A stretch of 64,000 nt of DNA from a virus. This document shows, in pieces, positions 25,446 to 33,900 of this stretch (its first letter is position 1; every line of letters begins with the position of its first letter). The stretch covers positions 21,312 through 85,311 of the IMG/VR virus record IMGVR_UViG_3300042541_003180. One strand, given 5' to 3'. The notes below the pieces were generated by a model. The model was not told where the DNA came from and did no database searches. It saw only the letters and a list, made by a program, of their open reading frames with translations. The translations under genes and the position numbers were made by a program.

Positions 25446-25473
25446 AAAAAACTCATCGAAAGATGAGTTTTTT
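25446..25473. terminator. Bidirectional hairpin terminator
   Basis: AAAAAACTCATC / GATGAGTTTTTT with a GAAA loop, between the hub/chaperone genes and the convergent tube gene. Confidence 0.88.
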
Positions 25474-25491
25474 ATTTTTATAAAGTTCTTA

Positions 25492-26115
25492 TTAATAACC
25501 TGAAACCAACGGTGGGCTGATTGTAAAGTTGTTATCAATATACTCATCAATGAAGTAATCATATGTGAAATCTGCTAATACAGTTTCAATGATGTTATTT
25601 TGTGACCAGTCTAAGTCATAACCTTGTAATTTAGTTATTTGACAGTTTTGGAATGTTACTCTTCTTAATACAACACCTTTTTTATCGTGTTGATTAACAA
25701 TAATAGTACCAATAATATCACTCTTATAACTAAGAGCTCCATTTTGAGAGTTAAATACTAAGTCATACCAAGCTTTCATTGTATTCCAATTCTCCATAGA
25801 TCCTTGTTGATTAACATTTACCTGTACAGGTATTTGTATAGTCCCAGAAGTTTTGGTAGGAGTTGTAACGAACTCTCTTGTAGAGTATTTGAACCTTTGT
25901 TGTTTAGTGGCAACACCTTCAAACTCAGTTAAGTTTAAAGAAACTTTAGTTGCATTTTGTAACAACAAGATCGGGTCTCTACCTTGTGCTTGTAAGATAA
26001 CAGGTAATATAAATGTTATCTCAAATAGGTTTAAATATACTACTTCATCTGGTAGTGTACCTGGCCCCCCAGGTGAACCTACTCCTTGTAATTGGGTAAA
26101 GTGAGGTAATGGCAT
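25492..26115 (-). CDS. gp19: Tail tube protein (T4 gp19-like)
   Basis: A 207-aa protein; T4 gp19 is 163 aa. The fold pattern is that of myovirus tube proteins: FEITFILP near the start, a long beta hairpin region with TPTKTSGTIQIPVQVN, the helix ENWNTMKAWYDLVFN, GTIIVNQHDKKG, then FQNCQITKLQGYDLDWSQNNIIETVLADFTYDYF, a strong signature of gp19-like proteins. It forms stacked hexameric rings inside the sheath. It is transcribed opposite to the sheath, separated by a shared terminator. The early-type gp47 gene diverges upstream. Confidence 0.88.
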   Translation of the reverse strand: MPLPHFTQLQGVGSPGGPGTLPDEVVYLNLFEITFILPVILQAQGRDPILLLQNATKVSLNLTEFEGVATKQQRFKYSTREFVTTPTKTSGTIQIPVQVNVNQQGSMENWNTMKAWYDLVFNSQNGALSYKSDIIGTIIVNQHDKKGVVLRRVTFQNCQITKLQGYDLDWSQNNIIETVLADFTYDYFIDEYIDNNFTISPPLVSGY

Positions 26116-26227
26116 GTCTTTTTTAATTATTTTTTGTTTAACTTGATTAACAAATTATTAAAATTATATATTAATCTTTTGGTATTCTCTATGATGTATA
26201 TATTATAATAAAAAAGTGATTTTTTTC

Positions 26228-26235
26228 TAACTTTG
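26228..26235 (+). promoter_or_regulatory. Bacteroidetes-type -7 box before gp47
   Basis: TAACTTTG matches TAnnTTTG, 38 bases before the gp47-like ATG. No clear -33 TTG is visible at the ideal spacing. Confidence 0.45.
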
Positions 26236-26273
26236 TAGATAAATATCATATAAATAAAAAAGAATTTTTATTA

Positions 26274-27392
26274 ATGAGAGTTTTTATGATAACTGACACT
26301 CATTTCGGTATTTATCTTAATAATTTAGATAAGTGGTTGAATATGATGGAGTCAACATTTTATGAGTTTGTTATTCCTTACTTAAAAGAAAATGTAAAAG
26401 AAGGTGATGTTCTAATACACCTTGGTGATTTATTTGATAATAGAACTAGTTTACCTATTATTGTTTTAAATAAGGTAGAGAAGATACTTAGAGAACTAGC
26501 CGAAATTCTTCCTGTTCATATAATGGTTGGAAATCATGATCTTTGGAATAAAGGATCTAATGAAGTAAACTCTGTTAGATTATATGGTTATATCGATAAC
26601 ATTACAGTATATGAAGAAACGACAACATTAGATTTAGGTGGTCAAAGAATCGTTTTAATGCCTTGGGTTGAGAAACGTTTAGATATGGTAAATGAGATTA
26701 GATCTAATCAAGGAGATTATCTAATGTGTCACTCTGATTTGAATGGATGTAAAATGCACCTTAATTCAGTTGCTCATAGAAACGCTGATAAGATTGATGT
26801 AGAAGATTTTAAGTCATATAAGAGAGCTTTTTCTGGTCACATACATATTCGTCAAGAGAATAGTAATTTCACGTTTATAGGATCTTTATATCAAATGGAT
26901 AGAAATGATTATGGTGATCAAAAGGGAATAACAATGTTAGATCTATCTGATGATGAAGTTAGCTTTATTCCAAATACATATTCACCCGTATTCAGAAAAT
27001 ATAATGTTATTTCAGAAACTGATGTTGATGGATTAGATGCTTTAAGAAATTCAAAAGATTATATTGATTTGTCTATTTCAAATAACTTACTTATTAGTAA
27101 TAGAAAATTAAGAAGAAAATTAGAAGTTCTATTGGAAAATAGTGGATTCTCTTCAGTTGATTATATTGATGATATAGTTACTAAGGTTGACGAATCAGTT
27201 GACTCAACACCTGATGAAGAATTTGATGAAGAAAAATTAGACATTTCTATACAACTTGATTATGCCGATTATATAAAAGAGTATATAAATAAACAAAAGT
27301 ATGATAATGATACTTTTAGAGAAGGAGTGGTAACTGAATATGATGAGGTTATTAGAATTTATAACGAGAACTATAGTTCTAAAAAAGATTAA
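26274..27392 (+). CDS. gp47: SbcD/Mre11-type recombination nuclease (T4 gp47-like)
   Basis: A 372-aa metallophosphoesterase; T4 gp47 is about 340 aa. Metal-binding motifs occur in order: DTHFG (8-12), GDLFDN (51-56), GNHDLW (86-91), a histidine in MCHSD (about 151) and SGHIHI (about 189). The C-terminal part is acidic (DEEFDEEKLD). With gp46 (an SbcC/Rad50 ATPase) it processes DNA ends for recombination-dependent replication. No gp46 gene lies next to it, unlike T4, where 46 and 47 are neighbours. A host-type -7 box precedes it, suggesting early expression. Confidence 0.9.
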   Translation: MRVFMITDTHFGIYLNNLDKWLNMMESTFYEFVIPYLKENVKEGDVLIHLGDLFDNRTSLPIIVLNKVEKILRELAEILPVHIMVGNHDLWNKGSNEVNSVRLYGYIDNITVYEETTTLDLGGQRIVLMPWVEKRLDMVNEIRSNQGDYLMCHSDLNGCKMHLNSVAHRNADKIDVEDFKSYKRAFSGHIHIRQENSNFTFIGSLYQMDRNDYGDQKGITMLDLSDDEVSFIPNTYSPVFRKYNVISETDVDGLDALRNSKDYIDLSISNNLLISNRKLRRKLEVLLENSGFSSVDYIDDIVTKVDESVDSTPDEEFDEEKLDISIQLDYADYIKEYINKQKYDNDTFREGVVTEYDEVIRIYNENYSSKKD

Positions 27393-27394
27393 AA

Positions 27395-27595
27395 ATGAGA
27401 GCAGAAAACGTATTTGAAAGAATTACAAATGGAATACTATACAATCGTAATTTAAAAGTTTATACAAAGGATTATTTACAAGGAATTGTAATAGAACTTG
27501 AACAACAAGAGCAGTTTGAGAAATGTATAGAACTAAATGATTTTATAAGTAAAAGATTTAGTCACGAACTAAATTACAAAAACCCTATTAAATAA
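27395..27595 (+). CDS. Small hypothetical protein downstream of gp47
   Basis: A 66-aa protein (start MRAENVFERITNG) whose ATG lies two bases after the gp47 stop. The second half (VIELEQQEQFEKCIELNDFISKRFS) is a helix hairpin resembling the UVR motif of UvrB/UvrC, a short protein-protein interaction helix; the match is loose. The coding end and stop are built into the terminator stem. It is co-transcribed with gp47 and might be a partner, which is inferred from position only. Confidence 0.6.
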   Translation: MRAENVFERITNGILYNRNLKVYTKDYLQGIVIELEQQEQFEKCIELNDFISKRFSHELNYKNPIK

Positions 27596-27605
27596 TAGGG
27601 TTTTT
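27578..27605. terminator. Bidirectional hairpin terminator overlapping a stop codon
   Basis: AAAAACCCTATTA / TAATAGGGTTTTT around AA. The stop codon of the 66-aa gene is within the stem and loop. Confidence 0.88.
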
Positions 27606-27609
27606 ATTT

Positions 27610-28368
27610 TTAAAATTTTATAAATAATACTTGTACTGGTATACCAAGTTGAAGAGCTATAGTAGACCTTTTGTGTCCTCCAATCAATCTATTATCATTA
27701 CCTTGATTGTCCTTTAAGTTTATAACAAAGGGCGTGGGTAAAGATATTTTACCATTATTTTTAATCAAATCATCATAAGTTATTAAGTATCGTTCAACAT
27801 CTGCTTTAATTGGACAAGTAGGTAATGCACTTTTTAGTTCTTCAATACCTTTTATACCTTTATTTTTAACTTGAAAAGAACCTTTCCATCCTCCCTTTCC
27901 AGATGTACTACCGAATATTTTTGTTAAATCTCCCATATTTCCGGTTGAATCAACATCTTTCCAAGTAACTACACTACATGATTTTATAAAATTTGATACT
28001 TCTTTTATACAAGTTGGATCACCGCCCTCTACAATACCATCTTTATCTGGAACACCAACTATATCCTTTTTAAATTCAATGTTTCCAAATCCTAAACTTT
28101 CAGGATTTTTATTTAACAATAGTTTTTTAATTTCTTCCTTATCGGTTGTTTCTTTTTTAAGATAATTTTTTACTACATAATGAAAAACACTAGGTATTTT
28201 AGCATAAACCCTATCAAAGTTATCTGGTTTAAAAAACAACTCCATATTATTTATCAACTCATGTAGTTCTGATAAAATTGTTTTATCATCTGGTGTAACC
28301 CAATCGATTTCAAATTTCATCTCATTTTCATCTAGTATGAATGATTCATATACTTTTAAATACCTCAT
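27610..28368 (-). CDS. Tagged protein with ParB/Srx-like C-terminal segment
   Basis: A 252-aa protein starting MRYLKVYESFILDE, with a possible gp21 site LDE at 12-14. The middle has DPTCIKEVSNFIKSCSVVTW and a glycine-rich loop (STSGKGGWKGSF). The end (NRLIGGHKRSTIALQLGIPVQVLFIKF) resembles the ParB/sulfiredoxin motif, usually D-G-x-H-R-x-x-A-x-x-x-x-G, preceded by a segment (TPFVINLKDNQG) like the family's first strands. ParB-like folds bind or cut nucleic acid or hydrolyse nucleotides. Its ATG overlaps the upstream cupin gene's stop. The fold is moderately supported; activity is unknown. Confidence 0.6.
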   Translation of the reverse strand: MRYLKVYESFILDENEMKFEIDWVTPDDKTILSELHELINNMELFFKPDNFDRVYAKIPSVFHYVVKNYLKKETTDKEEIKKLLLNKNPESLGFGNIEFKKDIVGVPDKDGIVEGGDPTCIKEVSNFIKSCSVVTWKDVDSTGNMGDLTKIFGSTSGKGGWKGSFQVKNKGIKGIEELKSALPTCPIKADVERYLITYDDLIKNNGKISLPTPFVINLKDNQGNDNRLIGGHKRSTIALQLGIPVQVLFIKF

Positions 28369-28625
28369 AATTTTTGTAATTTTATTTTCAAATCTCCAGT
28401 TCCTTTTATAACTCTGTGATAAACTCCCATTGGTATAAAAACTTCACCTTGAATAACTTTTGGTAATTCATCATCTAATTGTACTTGCCAATCTGTTTCA
28501 CCAATAGATTCAATTATCCTATCTTCTCTATCTCTGTGCCATTGATAATCTCCAGAGTCAGTATTTTGTTTAAACTCTCTGATAAATATATTATCTGATA
28601 TTATTTCTTCTTTAAACGGTAACAT
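28365..28625 (-). CDS. Cupin-like small protein
   Basis: An 86-aa protein (MLPFKEEIISDNIF) with a cupin pattern: WHRDREDRIIE..GETDWQVQLDDELP followed by GEVFIPMGVYHRVIKG. H and E/Q residues in the first box and H in the second could hold a metal. Similar short cupins recur in large phages, often beside tagged or accessory genes. It has no N-terminal tag, although genes on both sides do. It overlaps both neighbours by 1-4 bases, so all three are translated together. Confidence 0.65.
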   Translation of the reverse strand: MLPFKEEIISDNIFIREFKQNTDSGDYQWHRDREDRIIESIGETDWQVQLDDELPKVIQGEVFIPMGVYHRVIKGTGDLKIKLQKL

Positions 28626-29209
28626 TATAAAATCTTATTAATTTTTTCAATTGAGGATTCATCAAATATTGCCACATTTTTAGAACCTCTTTCTGCAACC
28701 ATAAATCCATCATATCCTTTTGACTTTATTTGATTGATAATTGGATCACATTCTATTATTTGCCAAGAACCATTCTTTATTAGCCAAAGATAGTTATAAA
28801 CAGTTTGTGAAAAATCTTCTAAATCAAATTCCTTTTCGGTATCATAATCAAATCCTTTGAATCCTTTACCTCTATTTGCTATAAATTTTTTACCATTTGT
28901 AGGATCTTCATATTTATCATCTATCATTTTTTGTAATATTGATTTAAGTTCTAACTCTTTCATAGTCTTTACTTGCATCGGATCACATATTTTTAGATTT
29001 GACTTTATTTTTATTTCCCAAACGGCTCCTTCTGGAAATTGTTCTCTTTCATCGAATCCTGCAAAGTTTTTTGCAAAGTCTAAATTACTTGTTAAAAATA
29101 TAGCACCTGCAAATCTTTTTCTCTTTGGTGGAAAATCTCCTTTTCTATTACCATGATATAACTTTTCTTCTATAGATTCAAATATTTTGTATTCTTTTAA
29201 GTATTTCAT
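28625..29209 (-). CDS. Tagged ADP-ribosyltransferase-like protein (PolyVal-type)
   Basis: A 194-aa protein. Tag: MKYLKEYKIFESIEE. The ART pattern follows: LYHGN (17-21, strand with conserved His/Gly), an arginine-rich loop, AIFLTSNLDFAKNFAG (36-51) as in the F-L/F-T-x-x-x-x-x-A-x-x-Y/F-A motif, then a late KSKGYDGFMV and KNVAIFDESSIEKI, matching the YDG...vvFd..qIk ending of ART domains in phage polyvalent proteins. ARTs move ADP-ribose from NAD to host targets. T4 packages Alt, an ART that modifies RNA polymerase. Activity is plausible but the canonical catalytic glutamate is not certain. Confidence 0.68.
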   Translation of the reverse strand: MKYLKEYKIFESIEEKLYHGNRKGDFPPKRKRFAGAIFLTSNLDFAKNFAGFDEREQFPEGAVWEIKIKSNLKICDPMQVKTMKELELKSILQKMIDDKYEDPTNGKKFIANRGKGFKGFDYDTEKEFDLEDFSQTVYNYLWLIKNGSWQIIECDPIINQIKSKGYDGFMVAERGSKNVAIFDESSIEKINKIL

Positions 29210-29213
29210 TCTA

Positions 29214-30311
29214 TTATGTTATTTTTATTGCATCAAGCTTTGGTTTTACTATCATATAGATACCCACAGATATTACCAATGTGTCTAATACATTTAGTAT
29301 TGAACCAACGTATGGTATTTTCATAACTGCGGCTTTTATACCTTTTGTAATATCTTCTCCATTAAATCCTACCATTTTCCAAACTTCATCCATCGATTTA
29401 TCTTGTATTGAGTTAGTTAGTTCATCAAAACCACTTGCCTTTGAGACAAAATCTTTAAATTTATTTATACTACCTAAAACTTTATAAAAAATATATAACT
29501 CTAATATTTGAAATAGAAATACGAAAGATTTTCCAAATCTACTCATAGATTCTGATTTACCTGTTGTCAACCAACAAAAAAATTTATCCATTAGTTGTGA
29601 TAGTTTACTTATTCCTTGTTTCATTAAATCCTCGATTTTTGGAATCCAATTAAATGGTGGATAAGTCATTATTTTCTCACCTAATCTTTGTAAAAATGAT
29701 TTTTTTTCTTCTTCACCATTATCCTCTAATAAAAAATTATCATCTAAATAAATAAGTCCTTCATTAGTTCCTAAGTTTAATACACCTGAAAATGTTTCTG
29801 ATAATCTAGTCACTAAATCTGTTATAATTTGACCTGATGCTATATATTTTAGTAGTTCTGATATACTCGTTATATAAGATTTTAGTTTAATTAGTTTTTT
29901 ATTTTCTATAAATTCGATTAGTGGTTCTATAAATCCACTATCTTTTAACGCATGTTCTTTTATTTTCTGTTCCATTGATAAAAATTGTGTCTTAACATAA
30001 TTACCAATTTGTCCTGCTAGTGATTTTGCAAAATCTAATACATCTTTTGCTTTTTTTGCTAAATCAACTAATAGTTCACCTGCTTTAGATTTTACTGCTA
30101 AAACTCCTCTCTTACCTTTATCTACTAAATCAGAAAACCAGGATTCATTTATCATACCATAGTTAGAGTCTATTAGTATTTTCTCATTTATAGTTAAATG
30201 ACTTTCATATAATGAATTGAATATCATAGTAAAGTTAGATATATCATTACTATCAATACCCTCTAATATATTTACTTCTGAAAAATTCTCGTATGTCTTT
30301 AAGTATCTCAT
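29214..30311 (-). CDS. Large tagged membrane-interacting protein
   Basis: A 365-aa protein: MRYLKTYENFSEVNILEG, with an excellent gp21-type site ILE-G at 15-18. A long amphipathic helical region (GKRGVLAVKSKAGELLVDLAKKAKDVLDFAKSL) follows, then hydrophobic helices (FVFLFQILELYIFYKVL; YVGSILNVLDTLVISVGIYMIV). The helical, membrane-active look recalls pore-forming or ejection proteins, but no family was recognised. It is in a five-gene minus-strand run with the ART-like and structural proteins. Confidence 0.66.
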   Translation of the reverse strand: MRYLKTYENFSEVNILEGIDSNDISNFTMIFNSLYESHLTINEKILIDSNYGMINESWFSDLVDKGKRGVLAVKSKAGELLVDLAKKAKDVLDFAKSLAGQIGNYVKTQFLSMEQKIKEHALKDSGFIEPLIEFIENKKLIKLKSYITSISELLKYIASGQIITDLVTRLSETFSGVLNLGTNEGLIYLDDNFLLEDNGEEEKKSFLQRLGEKIMTYPPFNWIPKIEDLMKQGISKLSQLMDKFFCWLTTGKSESMSRFGKSFVFLFQILELYIFYKVLGSINKFKDFVSKASGFDELTNSIQDKSMDEVWKMVGFNGEDITKGIKAAVMKIPYVGSILNVLDTLVISVGIYMIVKPKLDAIKIT

Positions 30312-30326
30312 ATTATTATAAATTTT

Positions 30327-30905
30327 TTACCAGAAGCCGGGGTACGTACGTCCACCCCACAGATGTCCGTATTTATTTATTCTGCATGCCCAATAACCTG
30401 CAGTAGTTTTATCTTTCTTAGTATCACACTTATGTCTTGCTGCAAATGATTTTCTTGCTTTAGGATCACTTACCTTAGCAGTTAGACCACCATGAACATC
30501 TCCAAAGGCAATCTTTTTAACATTTCCAGTTTTAGGATTTCTAACATAAACATGGTATTTCTTAGTACCACCTCTCATAGGTTTATTCAACTCTACTTCT
30601 CTACCTTTGTATTCTGCTTCGTTTAATTCTTCAATAGTTTCCATTGGTAAATCTAAAGGAACTATTTGACCTTCATATTCGGCAAATCGACCTATATCAG
30701 TTGATTCAAATAATTCGGTATCTAATTCAGATAATTCGATTTGATTTGCATCAAATAATTGTCTTGCTTCTTTAATTAGGTTAAAGTATTGATTAGATCC
30801 AGGTCTAAATACATTTTCAACAATAGGTTTATTATTATCGATGTGATATTGTAGATTTTCTGATATTCTACCAGAGAATGATTCAAATAGTTTTAAGTAC
30901 TTCAT
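30327..30905 (-). CDS. Tagged conserved phage structural protein
   Basis: A 192-aa protein. The N-terminus MKYLKLFESFSGRISE is the most consensus form of the tag, with ISE at 14-16. The C-terminal 90 residues (RGGTKKYHVYVRNPKTGNVKKIAFGD; DPKARKSFAARHKCDTKKDKTTAGYWACRI) form a basic domain with paired cysteines. This module is widespread in large phage genomes and often annotated as a virion protein. It probably binds nucleic acid or capsid through its basic surface. It is first in a minus-strand run and has an upstream late-type element. Confidence 0.72.
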   Translation of the reverse strand: MKYLKLFESFSGRISENLQYHIDNNKPIVENVFRPGSNQYFNLIKEARQLFDANQIELSELDTELFESTDIGRFAEYEGQIVPLDLPMETIEELNEAEYKGREVELNKPMRGGTKKYHVYVRNPKTGNVKKIAFGDVHGGLTAKVSDPKARKSFAARHKCDTKKDKTTAGYWACRINKYGHLWGGRTYPGFW

Positions 30906-30925
30906 ATTAAGTAAATAATTTTTTA

Positions 30926-30936
30926 GTATATATTAA
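30926..30936 (-). promoter_or_regulatory. Candidate late promoter element
   Basis: Minus-strand TTAATATATAC, 20 bases before the tagged structural gene; the plus strand of the same region (TATATATTAAT) precedes the 2015-aa gene by about 50 bases. Confidence 0.45.
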
Positions 30937-30985
30937 TTATCAAGAACTCAAAATTTAATATATAATCAAAACTCAATAAAATTAA

Positions 30986-33900
30986 ATGTCTAGTCACGAA
31001 AACTTATATTTCTTTAATAAACAAGGAGATGCTCTAAACTTTAGATATGATGATACAACTCAACTATTCCAAGGAGATATTCTATTTGATGAAAATTCAA
31101 ACGATACTTTTAAAACATTTGCTCTTTATACATTAGAGCGAATTGAAGCATTTGATTTTGAATCACCTGGTGATTTAGGAACTAATAAATTTCAGTTATT
31201 TAATGAGTATGGACTACATTATTATGGATGTACTAATTCATCTCAACAACAAATAACTAAAATAGAACCTGCTAATAATGATCCTGATTTTTATTCTAAA
31301 TGGATCTATGGACAGAATTTTGAGTCTAAGTTTCCCGTTGGAACTTTAATTGTATTTAATCAAAATCTATTAGAGTTTACAAATATAAATCAAACGTTTG
31401 TTGTTGTTGGAACTAAAAAGAATGCTATTTTAATTATTTCAACGGTTGATAACTCTACATTTGAAAGTACATATTATAATGATTATATAAATAATTCTTT
31501 ATATTCTGGAAAAACAATATCTGGTATTGATGCAATTGGTATTTATAACTATATTGATACAAATTATGTTAATAATTTATCACCTTGGAATGAACCTAAT
31601 TTTTATGATAAAGTTTATAAAGGTAAGAAATTAAATATTATAAACAGTAAATCAAATGATGGTACTTATACTATTAAGGGTCCTGAAATTACTGATATTA
31701 TGCATTTTGAATATTCGCTTAGTCAAGCAGTTCTACCAGTAGATTCTGATTTAATTATTGAAGTTGTTTTAGGTACAGATTTACCTAAATTATATGATGG
31801 TGGTTTGAATATAACTGGTGATAATAGAATATTAGTAAATGATTATATACATTATCCAAGGTTATTACGAGCAGGACAAGAGTTTAAAATAGTTGGTTCA
31901 GTTCTTAATGAAAACTTTTTAACAGTTGCGGATATTTATGATTTTGAATCAATTTATACTACTAAACATTATGAGTTAGACGATCAAATATACTTTCAAG
32001 GTAAATTATATCAATGTATTTTAGGTTATACACATAGTTATACTGATGATGCTACTAGATATTTAACTCCTAATGTAGATACCACTCACTGGTCTAATCC
32101 AACTTATATTAAAGTAAATGAAACTACGACTGTTGAACCTTTACTTTTTGCTCAGTTATATTTAACAAAAGAAAAGTATTATTATGATTATGGTTATACA
32201 CAATCTGCTTCGGTAACATTGGCTTCTGCTGCGGAAAAATATAAAACAGATTTAAGTATATTTAATGTTGATCTTTATTATGATAAAGGATATTTAAAAG
32301 CAGACTTAGTTTATCCTAGTAGATACGCTAGAGTTAATTTTTATCATACCTCAGTTGATCCTCTAAACACTATAGGAACAGAATACAGATCATTTGAGAG
32401 ACTTTTACAAGTAAATGAGACACTTACTCCGGAGTTCAATTATGATTACTCAGAGAACTTTAAATACAATATTGTATTTACTGATTTAGATGAATATGGT
32501 TTAAAGTTAATTATAAATAAACAAGTTTACGAAGAAGAAATTTCATATGTTTATAGTGGTATTGGTCTAGATATGCCTAGAACGATTGATAAAACACTTA
32601 GAAATTGGTTAACAAGAAATTATCTTACCTTATATAAATTAGGACTTGATGTAGAGTTGGCTTATACTTATGTTCCAAACTTAGGATTACCTATTAACTC
32701 ATTGTTTTACAACTCAATTGTGGTAAGAACGGAATATCCAAATGTTCCAGTTGATATAAGTGATGTTTTAGTTGGAACAACTGCTAATTATTTCATTGAG
32801 CACTCAAGAGTACTTTTTAATGATTTAGGACCTTCTTTGAATATAAAGATAAATAATAAGGATCATATTATACAAACATCAAACTTTTATGTATTAAATA
32901 TAAATGCTAATTTATTACCACTTAATAGTGAAGTTATTGGTGCGACTGCTGGAACATATAGTACAATATTTAGTACAGGTGATACTGCAAATATATCTGT
33001 TGGTATTGATGGAAAGGTATCATCAATTGTACTTTCATCAGTTGGTAATATTGGATATTCAATAGGTTCGACATTTAGTTTAGAATTTGGTGGTATAAAT
33101 GGTACGTCATCTATTTTATTTGAAGTTGGTGTCAACGATTTACAAATAAAGGCCGACGTTCCAAAAACATTACAATCTTGGATTGACTTATATGCAACTG
33201 ATTTATTAGAATATGGTTTTATTGTTACAAATATAAATAGTGTTTTAAAGTTTGATGTTAAACAAACAGACGTTGCTTTTGATTACACAATAAAAACTGG
33301 TAAAGTTAATTTACCTGGGTTATCAGATTATGTGATAACTAATAAAATGAGAGGTAATTTTGGTGGTTTAATTACTTCTAATGAAGTTATACTTTCTGCA
33401 ACCTCTTCATATTCATTTGAACAAGAAGGATTTGCAACTGGTATGGTATTTTCAATTAATAATACATTCTGGCCTTTAATGAATGTCGAATATAACATTC
33501 AATACTTAGATCCATTAGTACTTAATTTAAGTTATGAAGGTCCTTTCTGGGATTACAATAATACAATCTGTGATAAATCTCCATTTGTTACGATTGCATT
33601 TAATTTGGGATTTGGTCAAACTGGTTGTGGTGCTATTAGTTCCACCGGGATTGGAGGTCAATTTAATCAGTATCAATTTGATGATACTCAGTTTAATATT
33701 GTTTTCTATCCAAATACTTATCAAATAAGTGATTATGCTTCTACTACTAATTTAGTTGATATTAAATATATTCAATTATCAAACACAATTTTATCATATG
33801 GTGATAATTTGGTTGTACACGACTCTTATACTGGTACTTTCTTAATAGAAATTGAGTTGGTTGGTAATGTCGATAGTATTAAAATGGAATATAACCCAGT

